Assembly: GCF_900299535.1 (NCBI RefSeq)
Contig: NZ_OMKE01000024.1
Location: 1-48,247 of the forward strand
Reading direction: 5' to 3'
Source of the DNA: Aquimarina aquimarini
GTDB taxonomy: Bacteria > Bacteroidota > Bacteroidia > Flavobacteriales > Flavobacteriaceae
Length of the DNA stretch: 48,247 nt
Part shown: positions 6,953 to 14,914 of the stretch, piece by piece
Numbering within the stretch: the stretch's first letter is position 1
Layout: the number at the start of each line of letters is the position of its first letter
Program-made: the position numbers and the translations under genes
Notes under the pieces: generated by a model
The model's input: the letters and a program-made list of their open reading frames with translations, nothing else
What the model was told of the DNA's origin: nothing
Database searches by the model: none

Positions 6953-8821
6953 TTGAAAAATAATTTCTTCTATATACTAGTATTCGTTTTAGGCACTCTA
7001 GCCACTTATGGGCAAGAAGCAAAACAAATCAAAGTACAATCTGATCGTACGATCAAGGATCAAAATCGATTTCCTGGAGCCACCATTCTTGCCAAAGTAG
7101 ACAAGCAAGTATATATGATGCATGAGGGAATAGAAATCTGGTGTGATCAAGCCATTCACTATGGCGAAGATAAGTTTGTAAAAGCCCTGGGGAATGTAAA
7201 AATGAAACAGGGAGACACCATTACTATGACCAGTAAATATGCAGAGTATAATGGTAACACACAATTCGCCTATGCCCGTGATGATGTATTTATGGAAACC
7301 CCCTCTAATACACTACGCACAGACACCTTATTTTTTGATCGCGTAAGACAACAAGCATATTATCGTAGTGGTGGTACAGTCAAAGATTCATCAAATACAC
7401 TGACCAGTAAAATCGGACGCTATTTTATGGATCGAAAACAATACTCCTTTAATACCAAGGTAAAAATTGTAAATCCCGAGAATACCGTAGACTCTGATCG
7501 ACTGGATTATTATTCAGAAAACGGGCACACCTATCTATATGGCCCCTCTACCGTAAAAGGAAAAGAAAGTACCCTCTACTGTGAACGTGGATTTTATGAC
7601 ACCAAAGCCAAAACAGGATATGCCATAAAAAATGCAAGAATCGATTATGACAAACGTACCGTTTTTGGCGACAGTATCTTCTATAATAGTGCCAATCAAT
7701 TTGCCTCTGCAACCAATAATATAAGAGTACTAGACACTGCAAATAACTCAGTGATTACAGGGCATTATGCAGAGGTTTTTAAAGAAAGAGATTCTGTATT
7801 TATTACCAAAAGAGCGCTGGCGGCTACACTACAAGAAAAAGATTCTATCTATATTCACAGTGACACCCTTATGGTAACTGGTAAACCCGAACATAGGATT
7901 ATGAATGGTTTTTATGATGTAAGAATCTACAAAAGCAATATGAGTGGTAAGAGTGATTCTATCAATGTAGATCAGGTTACAGGATATACCAAGATGATAG
8001 GCTCTCCCATTATCTGGGCACAGAGAAATCAAATGACTGGCGATACCATAAAAATTATATCAGATACCAAAACAGATAAACTAGACTCTCTTGTTGTCTA
8101 TCAAAATGCATTTCTGGCACAAGAAGACACCCTAAAAGCAGGCTACAATCAGGTAAAAGGCCAATCGCTCTATGGACTATTCAAGGATAACGAGATTTAT
8201 CAAGTAGACATTGATAAAAACACAGAAACCATCTTTTATCAACGAGAAAGTGAAGGAGACCTAAAACTTATCGGGATCAACAAAGTGCTTTCTAGCTCTA
8301 TACGATTACTCCTCAATGATAGAGAGATAGAAGATGTATACTATTATCAAAACGTAGACGGAGTTCTATATAGAGAGATCGATCTGCCAGAAAATGCGCG
8401 TGAGCTATCAGGTTTTCATTGGCGGGGGGAAGAGCGTATAAATAGTAAAGCAGACCTGTTTAGAGGTGAAACACCGCCAAAACTAACTAAAATCAAAGGA
8501 ATACCACTGCCAAAAGACGAAGCCGATTTCTTTGATGAAGAAACCGTAAAACGATTAGAAGAAAACAAAACAGAAGGCTCCAGACTACTAGAGCAAGAGC
8601 TCAAAGATGCAGAACTCAAAGAAACCAACGAGCAACTAGACTCTATACCCATACAACAACCAAACAAAGAAGAACTTTCTACCGATGCAAAGAAAACACC
8701 AAAAAAGACAGCTCAAGTAGACCTTGATCTTATGCGTACTGCAAAGCAACGAGACAGCGTAACGGTGACCACATTGCAATACCCAGAAGAAAAAGTAAAA
8801 GACAGTATCAAGATAAAATAA
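6953..8821 (+). CDS. OstA-like protein (LptA/LptD-N-type LPS transport domain)
   Basis: The 622-residue frame starts with TTG at 6953; an in-frame TGA at 6944 excludes an earlier start. Residues 1-20 are a signal peptide ending near TYGQ. The rest up to ~480 is a long series of beta-strand repeats with the phrases KALGNVKMKQGDTITMTSKYA, LTSKIGRYFM and VDSDRLDYYSENG, typical of the OstA fold that carries lipopolysaccharide across the periplasm (LptA and the N-domain of LptD). Flavobacterial members are longer than E. coli LptA (~185 aa). Residues ~500-622 are a charged, lysine/glutamate-rich, probably disordered tail. It is followed after 69 bp by an aminotransferase on the same strand. Family call firm; exact role in LPS transport inferred. 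Confidence 0.8.
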   Translation: MKNNFFYILVFVLGTLATYGQEAKQIKVQSDRTIKDQNRFPGATILAKVDKQVYMMHEGIEIWCDQAIHYGEDKFVKALGNVKMKQGDTITMTSKYAEYNGNTQFAYARDDVFMETPSNTLRTDTLFFDRVRQQAYYRSGGTVKDSSNTLTSKIGRYFMDRKQYSFNTKVKIVNPENTVDSDRLDYYSENGHTYLYGPSTVKGKESTLYCERGFYDTKAKTGYAIKNARIDYDKRTVFGDSIFYNSANQFASATNNIRVLDTANNSVITGHYAEVFKERDSVFITKRALAATLQEKDSIYIHSDTLMVTGKPEHRIMNGFYDVRIYKSNMSGKSDSINVDQVTGYTKMIGSPIIWAQRNQMTGDTIKIISDTKTDKLDSLVVYQNAFLAQEDTLKAGYNQVKGQSLYGLFKDNEIYQVDIDKNTETIFYQRESEGDLKLIGINKVLSSSIRLLLNDREIEDVYYYQNVDGVLYREIDLPENARELSGFHWRGEERINSKADLFRGETPPKLTKIKGIPLPKDEADFFDEETVKRLEENKTEGSRLLEQELKDAELKETNEQLDSIPIQQPNKEELSTDAKKTPKKTAQVDLDLMRTAKQRDSVTVTTLQYPEEKVKDSIKIK

Positions 8822-8890
8822 TACGATCATAGGTAGGCTTCTACAAGATAGTATCAAATTATAACACTAACAAACAGGCTATATACCGCG

Positions 8891-10090
8891 TTGAAACAAG
8901 ATTTTTTTACATATCAGGCACAGACCACACCGCACCCACTGGCACTAGAAATTTCGCACGCTACAGGAAGCTATATCTATACCACAGATAACAAAAAATA
9001 TTTAGACTTTATTGCTGGAGTATCTGCCTGTAGTCTGGGGCACAGGCACCCCAGAGTAGTACGTGCTATAAAAGATCAGTTAGACAAATACCTGCACGTT
9101 ATGGTATATGGTGAATATGCACAACAAACCCCCGTAGCACTCACCAAGCTATTAGCCGCACACCTGCCCGATCCTTTAGAAAAAACATACCTTACCAACT
9201 CAGGCACCGAAGCCATAGAAGGTGCCATCAAACTGGCTAGAAGAGTCACAGGACGTAGCGAGATTATTGCCGCAAAACTAGCCTATCACGGTAATACCAT
9301 GGGATCTATGAGTGTAATGGGTTATGAAGAGCGCAAACAAGCATTCAGACCACTACTACCTGGTATTGGTTTTATACGCTTTAATCAAGAAGAAGACCTG
9401 CAACAGATAACCACCAAAACCGCCGCTGTTATCCTAGAAACCATACAAGGAGGCGCTGGTTTTATAGTACCAAAAGACGGATACCTAAAAAAAGTAAAAC
9501 AACAATGCCAAAAAGTAGGAGCATTACTTATTCTAGATGAGATACAACCAGGTTTTGGCAGAACTGGTAAATTGTTTGGTTTTGAAAACTATGAGGTAGT
9601 ACCCGATATCGTAGCAATGGGCAAAGGAATGGGAGGCGGTCTCCCTATAGGTGCATTTACAGCGGCTACTGCCATGATGGATCAACTGCAAGATCACCCA
9701 AAACTTGGGCATATCACTACCTTTGGCGGCAATCCCGTTATTGCGTCTGCCGCTTTGGCAACATTACAAGAAATCACAGAAAGTGACGTAATGACAGCCA
9801 CCCTGCAAAAAGAAAAACTTTTTAGATCATTATTAGTACACCCCCTAATAAAAGAAATACGAGGATTAGGACTCATGCTTGCCATTATCACTCCTAGTCC
9901 AGAGATAACCAATCAACTTATTTTAAAATGCCAAGACTACGGGTTACTCTTATTCTGGTTGCTGTTTGAACCCGCTGCTATACGCATCACACCACCACTT
10001 ACCATATCTGAAAAAGAAATAAAAGAAGGTTGTGACATCATTCTTAAAGTACTCAATGAGATACAATTATCAGAAAACACACCCCAATAA
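8891..10090 (+). CDS. Class III pyridoxal-phosphate aminotransferase
   Basis: The 399-residue protein has the class III fold throughout: YLDFIAGVSACSLGHRHP near residue 45, the PLP-phosphate segment NSGTEAIEGAIKLAR near 100, LILDEIQPGFGRTGKLFGFE near 215 and the lysine segment AMGKGMGGGLPIGAF near 245, where the lysine should bind PLP. Relatives act on acetylornithine, 4-aminobutyrate or similar omega-amino compounds, and the substrate cannot be read from sequence. Translation appears to start at a TTG (8891), as in the gene before it. There is no arginine-biosynthesis neighbour, so argD is not assigned. It probably forms a transcription unit with the OstA-like gene. Confidence 0.85.
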   Translation: MKQDFFTYQAQTTPHPLALEISHATGSYIYTTDNKKYLDFIAGVSACSLGHRHPRVVRAIKDQLDKYLHVMVYGEYAQQTPVALTKLLAAHLPDPLEKTYLTNSGTEAIEGAIKLARRVTGRSEIIAAKLAYHGNTMGSMSVMGYEERKQAFRPLLPGIGFIRFNQEEDLQQITTKTAAVILETIQGGAGFIVPKDGYLKKVKQQCQKVGALLILDEIQPGFGRTGKLFGFENYEVVPDIVAMGKGMGGGLPIGAFTAATAMMDQLQDHPKLGHITTFGGNPVIASAALATLQEITESDVMTATLQKEKLFRSLLVHPLIKEIRGLGLMLAIITPSPEITNQLILKCQDYGLLLFWLLFEPAAIRITPPLTISEKEIKEGCDIILKVLNEIQLSENTPQ

Positions 10091-10467
10091 ATTGATCTTT
10101 AATTAAAAAAATGTATCTTTAATACACTTCTTTTCACATATCAATTATAGATATTCGGCTTTCTTCAAAAGAAAAACTATACCATTATAAACCATGATGG
10201 TACGTATTTTGTTAATTAGTTTGTTAAAAACAATATAGGTATACAAGTATCACGATACGATATCATTTGTAATTTTAATACTGAGGAAATCAATAATGCG
10301 AAAATAAATTAAGTATTGTAATAAGTAAACCCGTTTTACCTACTAGAACCTTGTTATAAAGGTTGAAAAAGTAATACCACAGGTTGAATACGATTCTTGC
10401 TTAAGACAATAAAGAAGTGCTTTTATTGTTTTATGTATGATTTATCTAGCATCTATAATCAACGTGT
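10091..10467 (+). other. 377-bp intergenic region with stem-loops, no gene
   Basis: No frame of useful length is present. It holds a TATCTTTA box at 10122-10129, an AACCTT/AAGGTT stem near 10349-10366, and a terminator-like hairpin at 10406-10429, ACAATAAA-GAAGTGCT-TTTATTGT followed by tttatgta. The hairpin ends 38 bp before the TPR gene, so the region could be a structured leader or encode a small RNA. Confidence 0.4.
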
Positions 10468-11856
10468 ATGAAATTTAACCACGAAGAAGAAAATAATTTC
10501 TCTATAACTCGATATGAGTCTATGCTGAGATCTAATGATGTTAAGTTTTTTGATTCTGATGAATTTGAGTCCATTATTCATCATTATCTAGAAAACGGAA
10601 AAATTGCTAAAGCTAAAAAAGCAATTTCTCTGGGGCTTTCTCAGCACCCTTCATCTGTCAATCTAAAACTTCTACAGGTTGAAGTACTGGTTTTTGAAAA
10701 CCGCCTAGATAAAGCCGATAACCTCTTGGCACAACTACATGCCATAGAACCCGAAAACGAAGAAATATATATACAAAAAGCAAATATTCTTTCTAAACAA
10801 AATAAACATATCAAAGCTATCGAATTATTGATGATGGCACTAGAATATACAAATGACGAAGCAGATGTATATTCTCTTATAGGCATGGAATATCTTTTTA
10901 TGGATGATTTTGAAAATGCCAAAATCAATTTTATGAAATGCCTTGAGACCGATAATCAAGATTATTCTGCATTATACAATATCATATACTGCTTTGATTT
11001 TCTAGAACAGCATGAAGAAGCGATAGAATATCTAAATATATTTTTAGATAAAAATCCGTACTGTGAAGTTGCATGGCATCAGGTAGGAAAACAATATTTT
11101 GATATCAAAGACTATAAAAAAGCACTTGCCGCATTTGATTTTGCAATCATAAGTGATGAGTATTTTATAGGCGCTTATCTAGAAAAAGGAAAAGTACTAG
11201 AAAAACTAAAACGCTATGCCGAAGCTATAGAAAACTATAAAATAACACTGGAGCTAGACGACCCCACTTCCTTTGCTTTACTTAGAATAGGAAAATCCTA
11301 TGAAAAATTGAATAGTGATGATCTGGCAATCCAGTATTATTCTAAAACAGTGCATGAAGACCCTTTACTAGACAAAGGATGGATCGCTATTACCGATTTC
11401 TATATGCGTAAACGCAATTACCAAAAAGCACTCTATTATATCAATAAAGCCATAAATATTGATAGTGAGAATGTATTGTACTGGAAACGATATGCAAAAA
11501 TCAATAACAGACTTTCATTTTATGAAGAAGCCGAAAGAGGCTACAGAAAAGCTATTGAATTAGGTAACTATGAGTTAGAAACTTGGCTAAACAGATCAGA
11601 TATCCTTAGGTTTCTAGGAGAATCAAATGCTGCTATACAGTGCCTATATCAAGCAATTGAGTTTTATCCTAGTAATGCAGAAGTACATTTTAGAATAGCT
11701 GGTTTGCATTTTGAAGGATTAGACTATGATAAAGGAGAAGAACACCTGAGAAAAGCGTTAAAAATCGATTATGAATACCACATAGTTCTAGAAGAACTAT
11801 TTGAGCAAGTATTTAATCGTGCACTGGTAAAAAATATTATTTCAGAGTATAAATAA
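10468..11856 (+). CDS. Tetratricopeptide-repeat protein, 462 aa
   Basis: From about residue 30 to the end the protein consists of some twelve TPR units of 34 residues, seen in phrases such as AIELLMMALEYTNDEADVYS, AIEYLNIFLDKNPYCEVAW, ALAAFDFAIISDEYFIGAY, AIENYKITLELDDPTSFAL and ALYYINKAINIDSENVLYW. There is no signal peptide or membrane segment, so it is probably a cytoplasmic scaffold. TPR proteins bind partner proteins; nothing here says which. It stands alone between a 377-bp upstream region and a stem-loop terminator. It is a common flavobacterial gene of unknown role. Confidence 0.85.
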   Translation: MKFNHEEENNFSITRYESMLRSNDVKFFDSDEFESIIHHYLENGKIAKAKKAISLGLSQHPSSVNLKLLQVEVLVFENRLDKADNLLAQLHAIEPENEEIYIQKANILSKQNKHIKAIELLMMALEYTNDEADVYSLIGMEYLFMDDFENAKINFMKCLETDNQDYSALYNIIYCFDFLEQHEEAIEYLNIFLDKNPYCEVAWHQVGKQYFDIKDYKKALAAFDFAIISDEYFIGAYLEKGKVLEKLKRYAEAIENYKITLELDDPTSFALLRIGKSYEKLNSDDLAIQYYSKTVHEDPLLDKGWIAITDFYMRKRNYQKALYYINKAINIDSENVLYWKRYAKINNRLSFYEEAERGYRKAIELGNYELETWLNRSDILRFLGESNAAIQCLYQAIEFYPSNAEVHFRIAGLHFEGLDYDKGEEHLRKALKIDYEYHIVLEELFEQVFNRALVKNIISEYK

Positions 11857-11918
11857 TAGCTACTCTCTAAATGAATCCCCCCCCCTAACCTGAATTGAAT
11901 TATGTTCTGATTCAGACA

Positions 11919-11950
11919 AAAAGAAATAATTGTGGTCAATAATTTCTTTT
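11919..11950 (+). terminator. Stem-loop terminator after the TPR gene
   Basis: AAAAGAAATAATTG pairs with CAATAATTTCTTTT (one central A/A mismatch) around a TGGT loop, ending in TTTT. It lies 63 bp after the TPR stop. Confidence 0.6.
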
Positions 11951-12010
11951 GGGGAGATCCGCCTAGAAAAAGACTCCTTTTTTCTAATAGATTTACATTA
12001 CAAAAATCCA

Positions 12011-12018
12011 TACATTTG
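12011..12018 (+). promoter_or_regulatory. -7 box of the DUF368-aroE operon
   Basis: TACATTTG is an exact match to TAnnTTTG. Transcription would begin near 12024, after an alternative TTG start codon (12021), so it supports the ATG at 12048 as the true start. No clear -33 TTG is visible. Confidence 0.5.
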
Positions 12019-12047
12019 TTTTGATCATTAATATCAAAACATCACAC

Positions 12048-13013
12048 ATGCAAAGAAAGCTTAAGGATTACCTTATCATTGCAATAAAGGGAATAGCTAT
12101 GGGGGCGGCAGATGTGGTTCCTGGAGTTTCAGGAGGAACGATTGCATTTATATCAGGAATCTATGAAGAATTGATAGAAACCATTAACAATCTCGATTTA
12201 GGTTTTTTCTCGCTCTGGAAAAAAGAAGGATTTTCTACTGCATGGAAACATTATAATCTGTCCTTTTTATCAGCTCTTTTTTTAGGAATATTGATCAGTA
12301 TCCTCTCTCTTGCCAAGCTTATAAAATGGCTTTTACACCACGAACCACTATTACTTTGGGCATTTTTCTTTGGACTGGTACTTGCCAGCATTGTCTATAT
12401 AGGTAAACAAATAAACTCTTGGAAACCAAAAACGATCCTAGGCATTCTTCTAGCTGCAATAGTATCCTATTATATCACCATTGCAGAACCACTAGCCTCA
12501 CCAGATAGCAATTGGTATCTTTTATTTTGTGGTTTTATAGCAATCATAGCCATGATACTTCCTGGAGTATCTGGCGCATTTATCTTGCTTATTCTGGGAG
12601 CATACCAAACCGCTATCGACCTAATAAATCAATTACGCAACGGGATTGTAAATTTAGATGTTGATTTATTGTGGGGGGCCATCTCCAAAATAATGATTAT
12701 GGGCGTTGGTGCATTAATCGGTTTGAAACTATTCTCTAAAGCATTGAACTGGATGTTTAAACATCATAATAATATGACATTGGCAATACTTACAGGCTTT
12801 ATGATAGGTTCTCTTAATAAACTATGGCCATGGAAAAAAGTACTGTCCTGGAGAACAAATTCTGAAGGAATCGAAGTTCCTTTTATCGAAAAAAGTATTC
12901 TCCCCTCTCAATATGAAAATGACCCACGAATACTATGGGTTTTACTCTTTATAGCTATTGGCTTTTTATTAATCCTGATACTAGAACGTCTTTCTGTAAA
13001 AAAAACAAATTAA
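12048..13013 (+). CDS. DUF368 membrane protein, probable undecaprenyl-phosphate translocase (first copy)
   Basis: This 321-residue polytopic membrane protein has the two hallmark motifs of DUF368: VVPGVSGGTIAFISGIYEEL near residue 25 and ILPGVSGAFILLILGAYQ near 175, an internal duplication. About eight to nine membrane segments follow the pattern of the family. DUF368 (PopT) and DedA proteins were shown to recycle undecaprenyl phosphate across the inner membrane, the carrier for peptidoglycan and O-antigen. The start at 12048 is preferred over an in-frame TTG at 12021, which would lie at the transcription start. It is followed 9 bp later by a second DUF368 gene and then aroE, probably one operon. 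Confidence 0.85.
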   Translation: MQRKLKDYLIIAIKGIAMGAADVVPGVSGGTIAFISGIYEELIETINNLDLGFFSLWKKEGFSTAWKHYNLSFLSALFLGILISILSLAKLIKWLLHHEPLLLWAFFFGLVLASIVYIGKQINSWKPKTILGILLAAIVSYYITIAEPLASPDSNWYLLFCGFIAIIAMILPGVSGAFILLILGAYQTAIDLINQLRNGIVNLDVDLLWGAISKIMIMGVGALIGLKLFSKALNWMFKHHNNMTLAILTGFMIGSLNKLWPWKKVLSWRTNSEGIEVPFIEKSILPSQYENDPRILWVLLFIAIGFLLILILERLSVKKTN

Positions 13014-13022
13014 CCCCTGCCA

Positions 13023-14048
13023 ATGCCGCACAGTACCCGTACCCTCACCGATAAATTTTTCCTTATTATTAAAGGGCTAGCCATGGGAGCAGCCAATAAA
13101 GTTCCTGGAGTTTCTGGAGGGGTCGTTGCTTTTGTTGCTGGATTTTATGAAGAGTTTATCTATTCGCTTCAAAAAATTAATTTCAAAGCTTTTAAATTAT
13201 TTATCAATTTTAGATTCAGAAGCTTTTGGAGATATATCAATGGACGATTTCTAGGGCTTCTTATTTTAGGAATGCTGATTAGCTATTTTAGTGTTTCTAA
13301 AATTCTGGATTACCTGATTATTCATTTCGAGCTATATGTTTGGGCTGCTTTTTTTGGAATGATTATCGGTTCTATATACTATATAGTAAAAGATTTTGAT
13401 GATTGGAGTAAAAGAAACATATGCCTCATCATTATCGGTACTATAATCGGTGTTGGAATCAGCTTACTAGATCCTGCCAAAGAAAATGACAATCTATGGT
13501 TTGTCTTTGTTTGCGGTATTATTGGAGTCTCTGGTATGACACTTCCTGGATTATCAGGTTCTTTTATTCTTATCTTATTAGGCAATTATGTCCTTTTACT
13601 GGTAGATTCTGTAAATGCCTTATATGATACTATGGCAGATCTTATACGTTGGGATTTTTCTTTTGTAGCAAATTCTCAAAGAGTTAGGTTACTTAAAGTT
13701 CTGGTTGTTTTTAGCCTAGGCTCATTAACTGGTTTGGTAACACTTTCGCACTTTTTGGGATATGTACTAAAACATTATAAAAATGCCACCTTTGCAGCAA
13801 TAATAGGCTTTATCACAGGATCACTGGGTGTTGTATGGCCCTGGAAACACAAAATATATAAAACCGATACTCTAGGAACCACACTATTTGATGGACTGGG
13901 CAATCCTATCTTGGATAATTATGATCGCTATTTCCCTGACATTACCTCTATAGAAACCTATTTGGCCATTTTCTATATTTTTATAGGTATAGCCATTATT
14001 CTAGGATTAGAATGGTACGGTAAACAAACACAAAAAACTTCAAAATGA
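13023..14048 (+). CDS. DUF368 membrane protein (second, divergent copy)
   Basis: The 341-residue protein is a paralogue of the preceding one. It keeps KVPGVSGGVVAFVAGFYEEF near residue 27 and TLPGLSGSFILILLGNY near 175, and adds a longer C-terminal loop (about 270-310) before the last membrane segment. The two copies clearly differ at most positions outside the motifs, so the duplication is old. Its last codons overlap the aroE start by 4 bp (ATGA), indicating coupled translation. Role inferred from family: undecaprenyl-phosphate translocation. Confidence 0.85.
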   Translation: MPHSTRTLTDKFFLIIKGLAMGAANKVPGVSGGVVAFVAGFYEEFIYSLQKINFKAFKLFINFRFRSFWRYINGRFLGLLILGMLISYFSVSKILDYLIIHFELYVWAAFFGMIIGSIYYIVKDFDDWSKRNICLIIIGTIIGVGISLLDPAKENDNLWFVFVCGIIGVSGMTLPGLSGSFILILLGNYVLLLVDSVNALYDTMADLIRWDFSFVANSQRVRLLKVLVVFSLGSLTGLVTLSHFLGYVLKHYKNATFAAIIGFITGSLGVVWPWKHKIYKTDTLGTTLFDGLGNPILDNYDRYFPDITSIETYLAIFYIFIGIAIILGLEWYGKQTQKTSK

Positions 14049-14776
14049 AAAAAATATACGGATTATTAGGTAGAAACATTGGCTACTCTTTTTCTAGAGG
14101 TTTTTTTTCTGAAAAATTTAAGTCTGAAAGCTTAGATTGTGAATATACCAACTTTGATATTCCACAAATAACAGAGATCACAGAAGTTATCAAAGACACA
14201 AAAATACAAGGTCTTAATGTTACCATACCTTACAAACAAGAAATCATTGAATATCTGGATAGTCTTGATCCTATTGCCAAAGAAATTGGTGCCATCAATG
14301 TTATTAAATTTGACAAAGAAAAAGGCCTCATAGGGTACAATAGTGATTATTATGGGTTTACAGAATCACTAAAACCTTTGCTTAATAATACGGTGAAAAA
14401 AGCATTGATCCTAGGTACTGGCGGGGCATCAAAAGCAATTGCTTATGCATTACAACAGCTACACATTGAATATACATTTGTATCTAGAAACTCAGGCCAT
14501 AATAAGCTTAGTTATAAAGATCTTGATAGCCTTATTATGGCAGATCACACATTGATTATAAACTGCACCCCATTAGGAACACACCCCAATATCCTTGATT
14601 GCCCTGATATTCCTTATCAATACATTACTAATGACCATGTATTATATGATTTGATTTACAACCCTCCTGAAACCACCTTTATGCAGAAAGGGAAAGAAAA
14701 AGGAGCTACTGTCGCTAATGGACTACAAATGTTAAAACTACAAGCAGAAAAAGCTTGGGAAATCTGGAACACCTAA
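14045..14776 (+). CDS. aroE: Shikimate dehydrogenase
   Basis: AroE reduces 3-dehydroshikimate to shikimate with NADPH in aromatic amino-acid synthesis. The 243-residue protein carries the shikimate-binding GYSFSRGFFSEKF near residue 12, the catalytic lysine in NVTIPYK near 63, the aspartate in YNSDYYGF near 100, the nucleotide loop LGTGGASKAIAYAL near 125, NCTPLGTHPN near 180 and the C-terminal GLQMLKLQAEKAWEIW. It is somewhat shorter than E. coli AroE (272 aa), as is usual in Bacteroidota. It is translationally coupled to the second DUF368 gene. Confidence 0.92.
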   Translation: MKKIYGLLGRNIGYSFSRGFFSEKFKSESLDCEYTNFDIPQITEITEVIKDTKIQGLNVTIPYKQEIIEYLDSLDPIAKEIGAINVIKFDKEKGLIGYNSDYYGFTESLKPLLNNTVKKALILGTGGASKAIAYALQQLHIEYTFVSRNSGHNKLSYKDLDSLIMADHTLIINCTPLGTHPNILDCPDIPYQYITNDHVLYDLIYNPPETTFMQKGKEKGATVANGLQMLKLQAEKAWEIWNT

Positions 14777-14841
14777 TTTTAGTGGGTTTTGTATTAAAAT
14801 TCTTACTTAAATCAAAAGAAAGTAATCTTAAAACCCATCAA

Positions 14842-14876
14842 TAACTTTGAGTTTTTCTAATATGTTAGTATCTTAG
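14842..14876 (+). promoter_or_regulatory. Candidate promoter of the DUF349 gene
   Basis: TAACTTTG at 14842-14849 is an exact -7 box match. Alternatively TTG (14847-14849) and TATCTTAG (14869-14876), 19 bp apart, fit the -33/-7 spacing with one mismatch. Either would give a leader of 30-60 nt before the ATG at 14915. Confidence 0.4.
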
Positions 14877-14914
14877 TCAGGCTATTATGCTCAGAAAATA
14901 AAAAAGCTCACACA

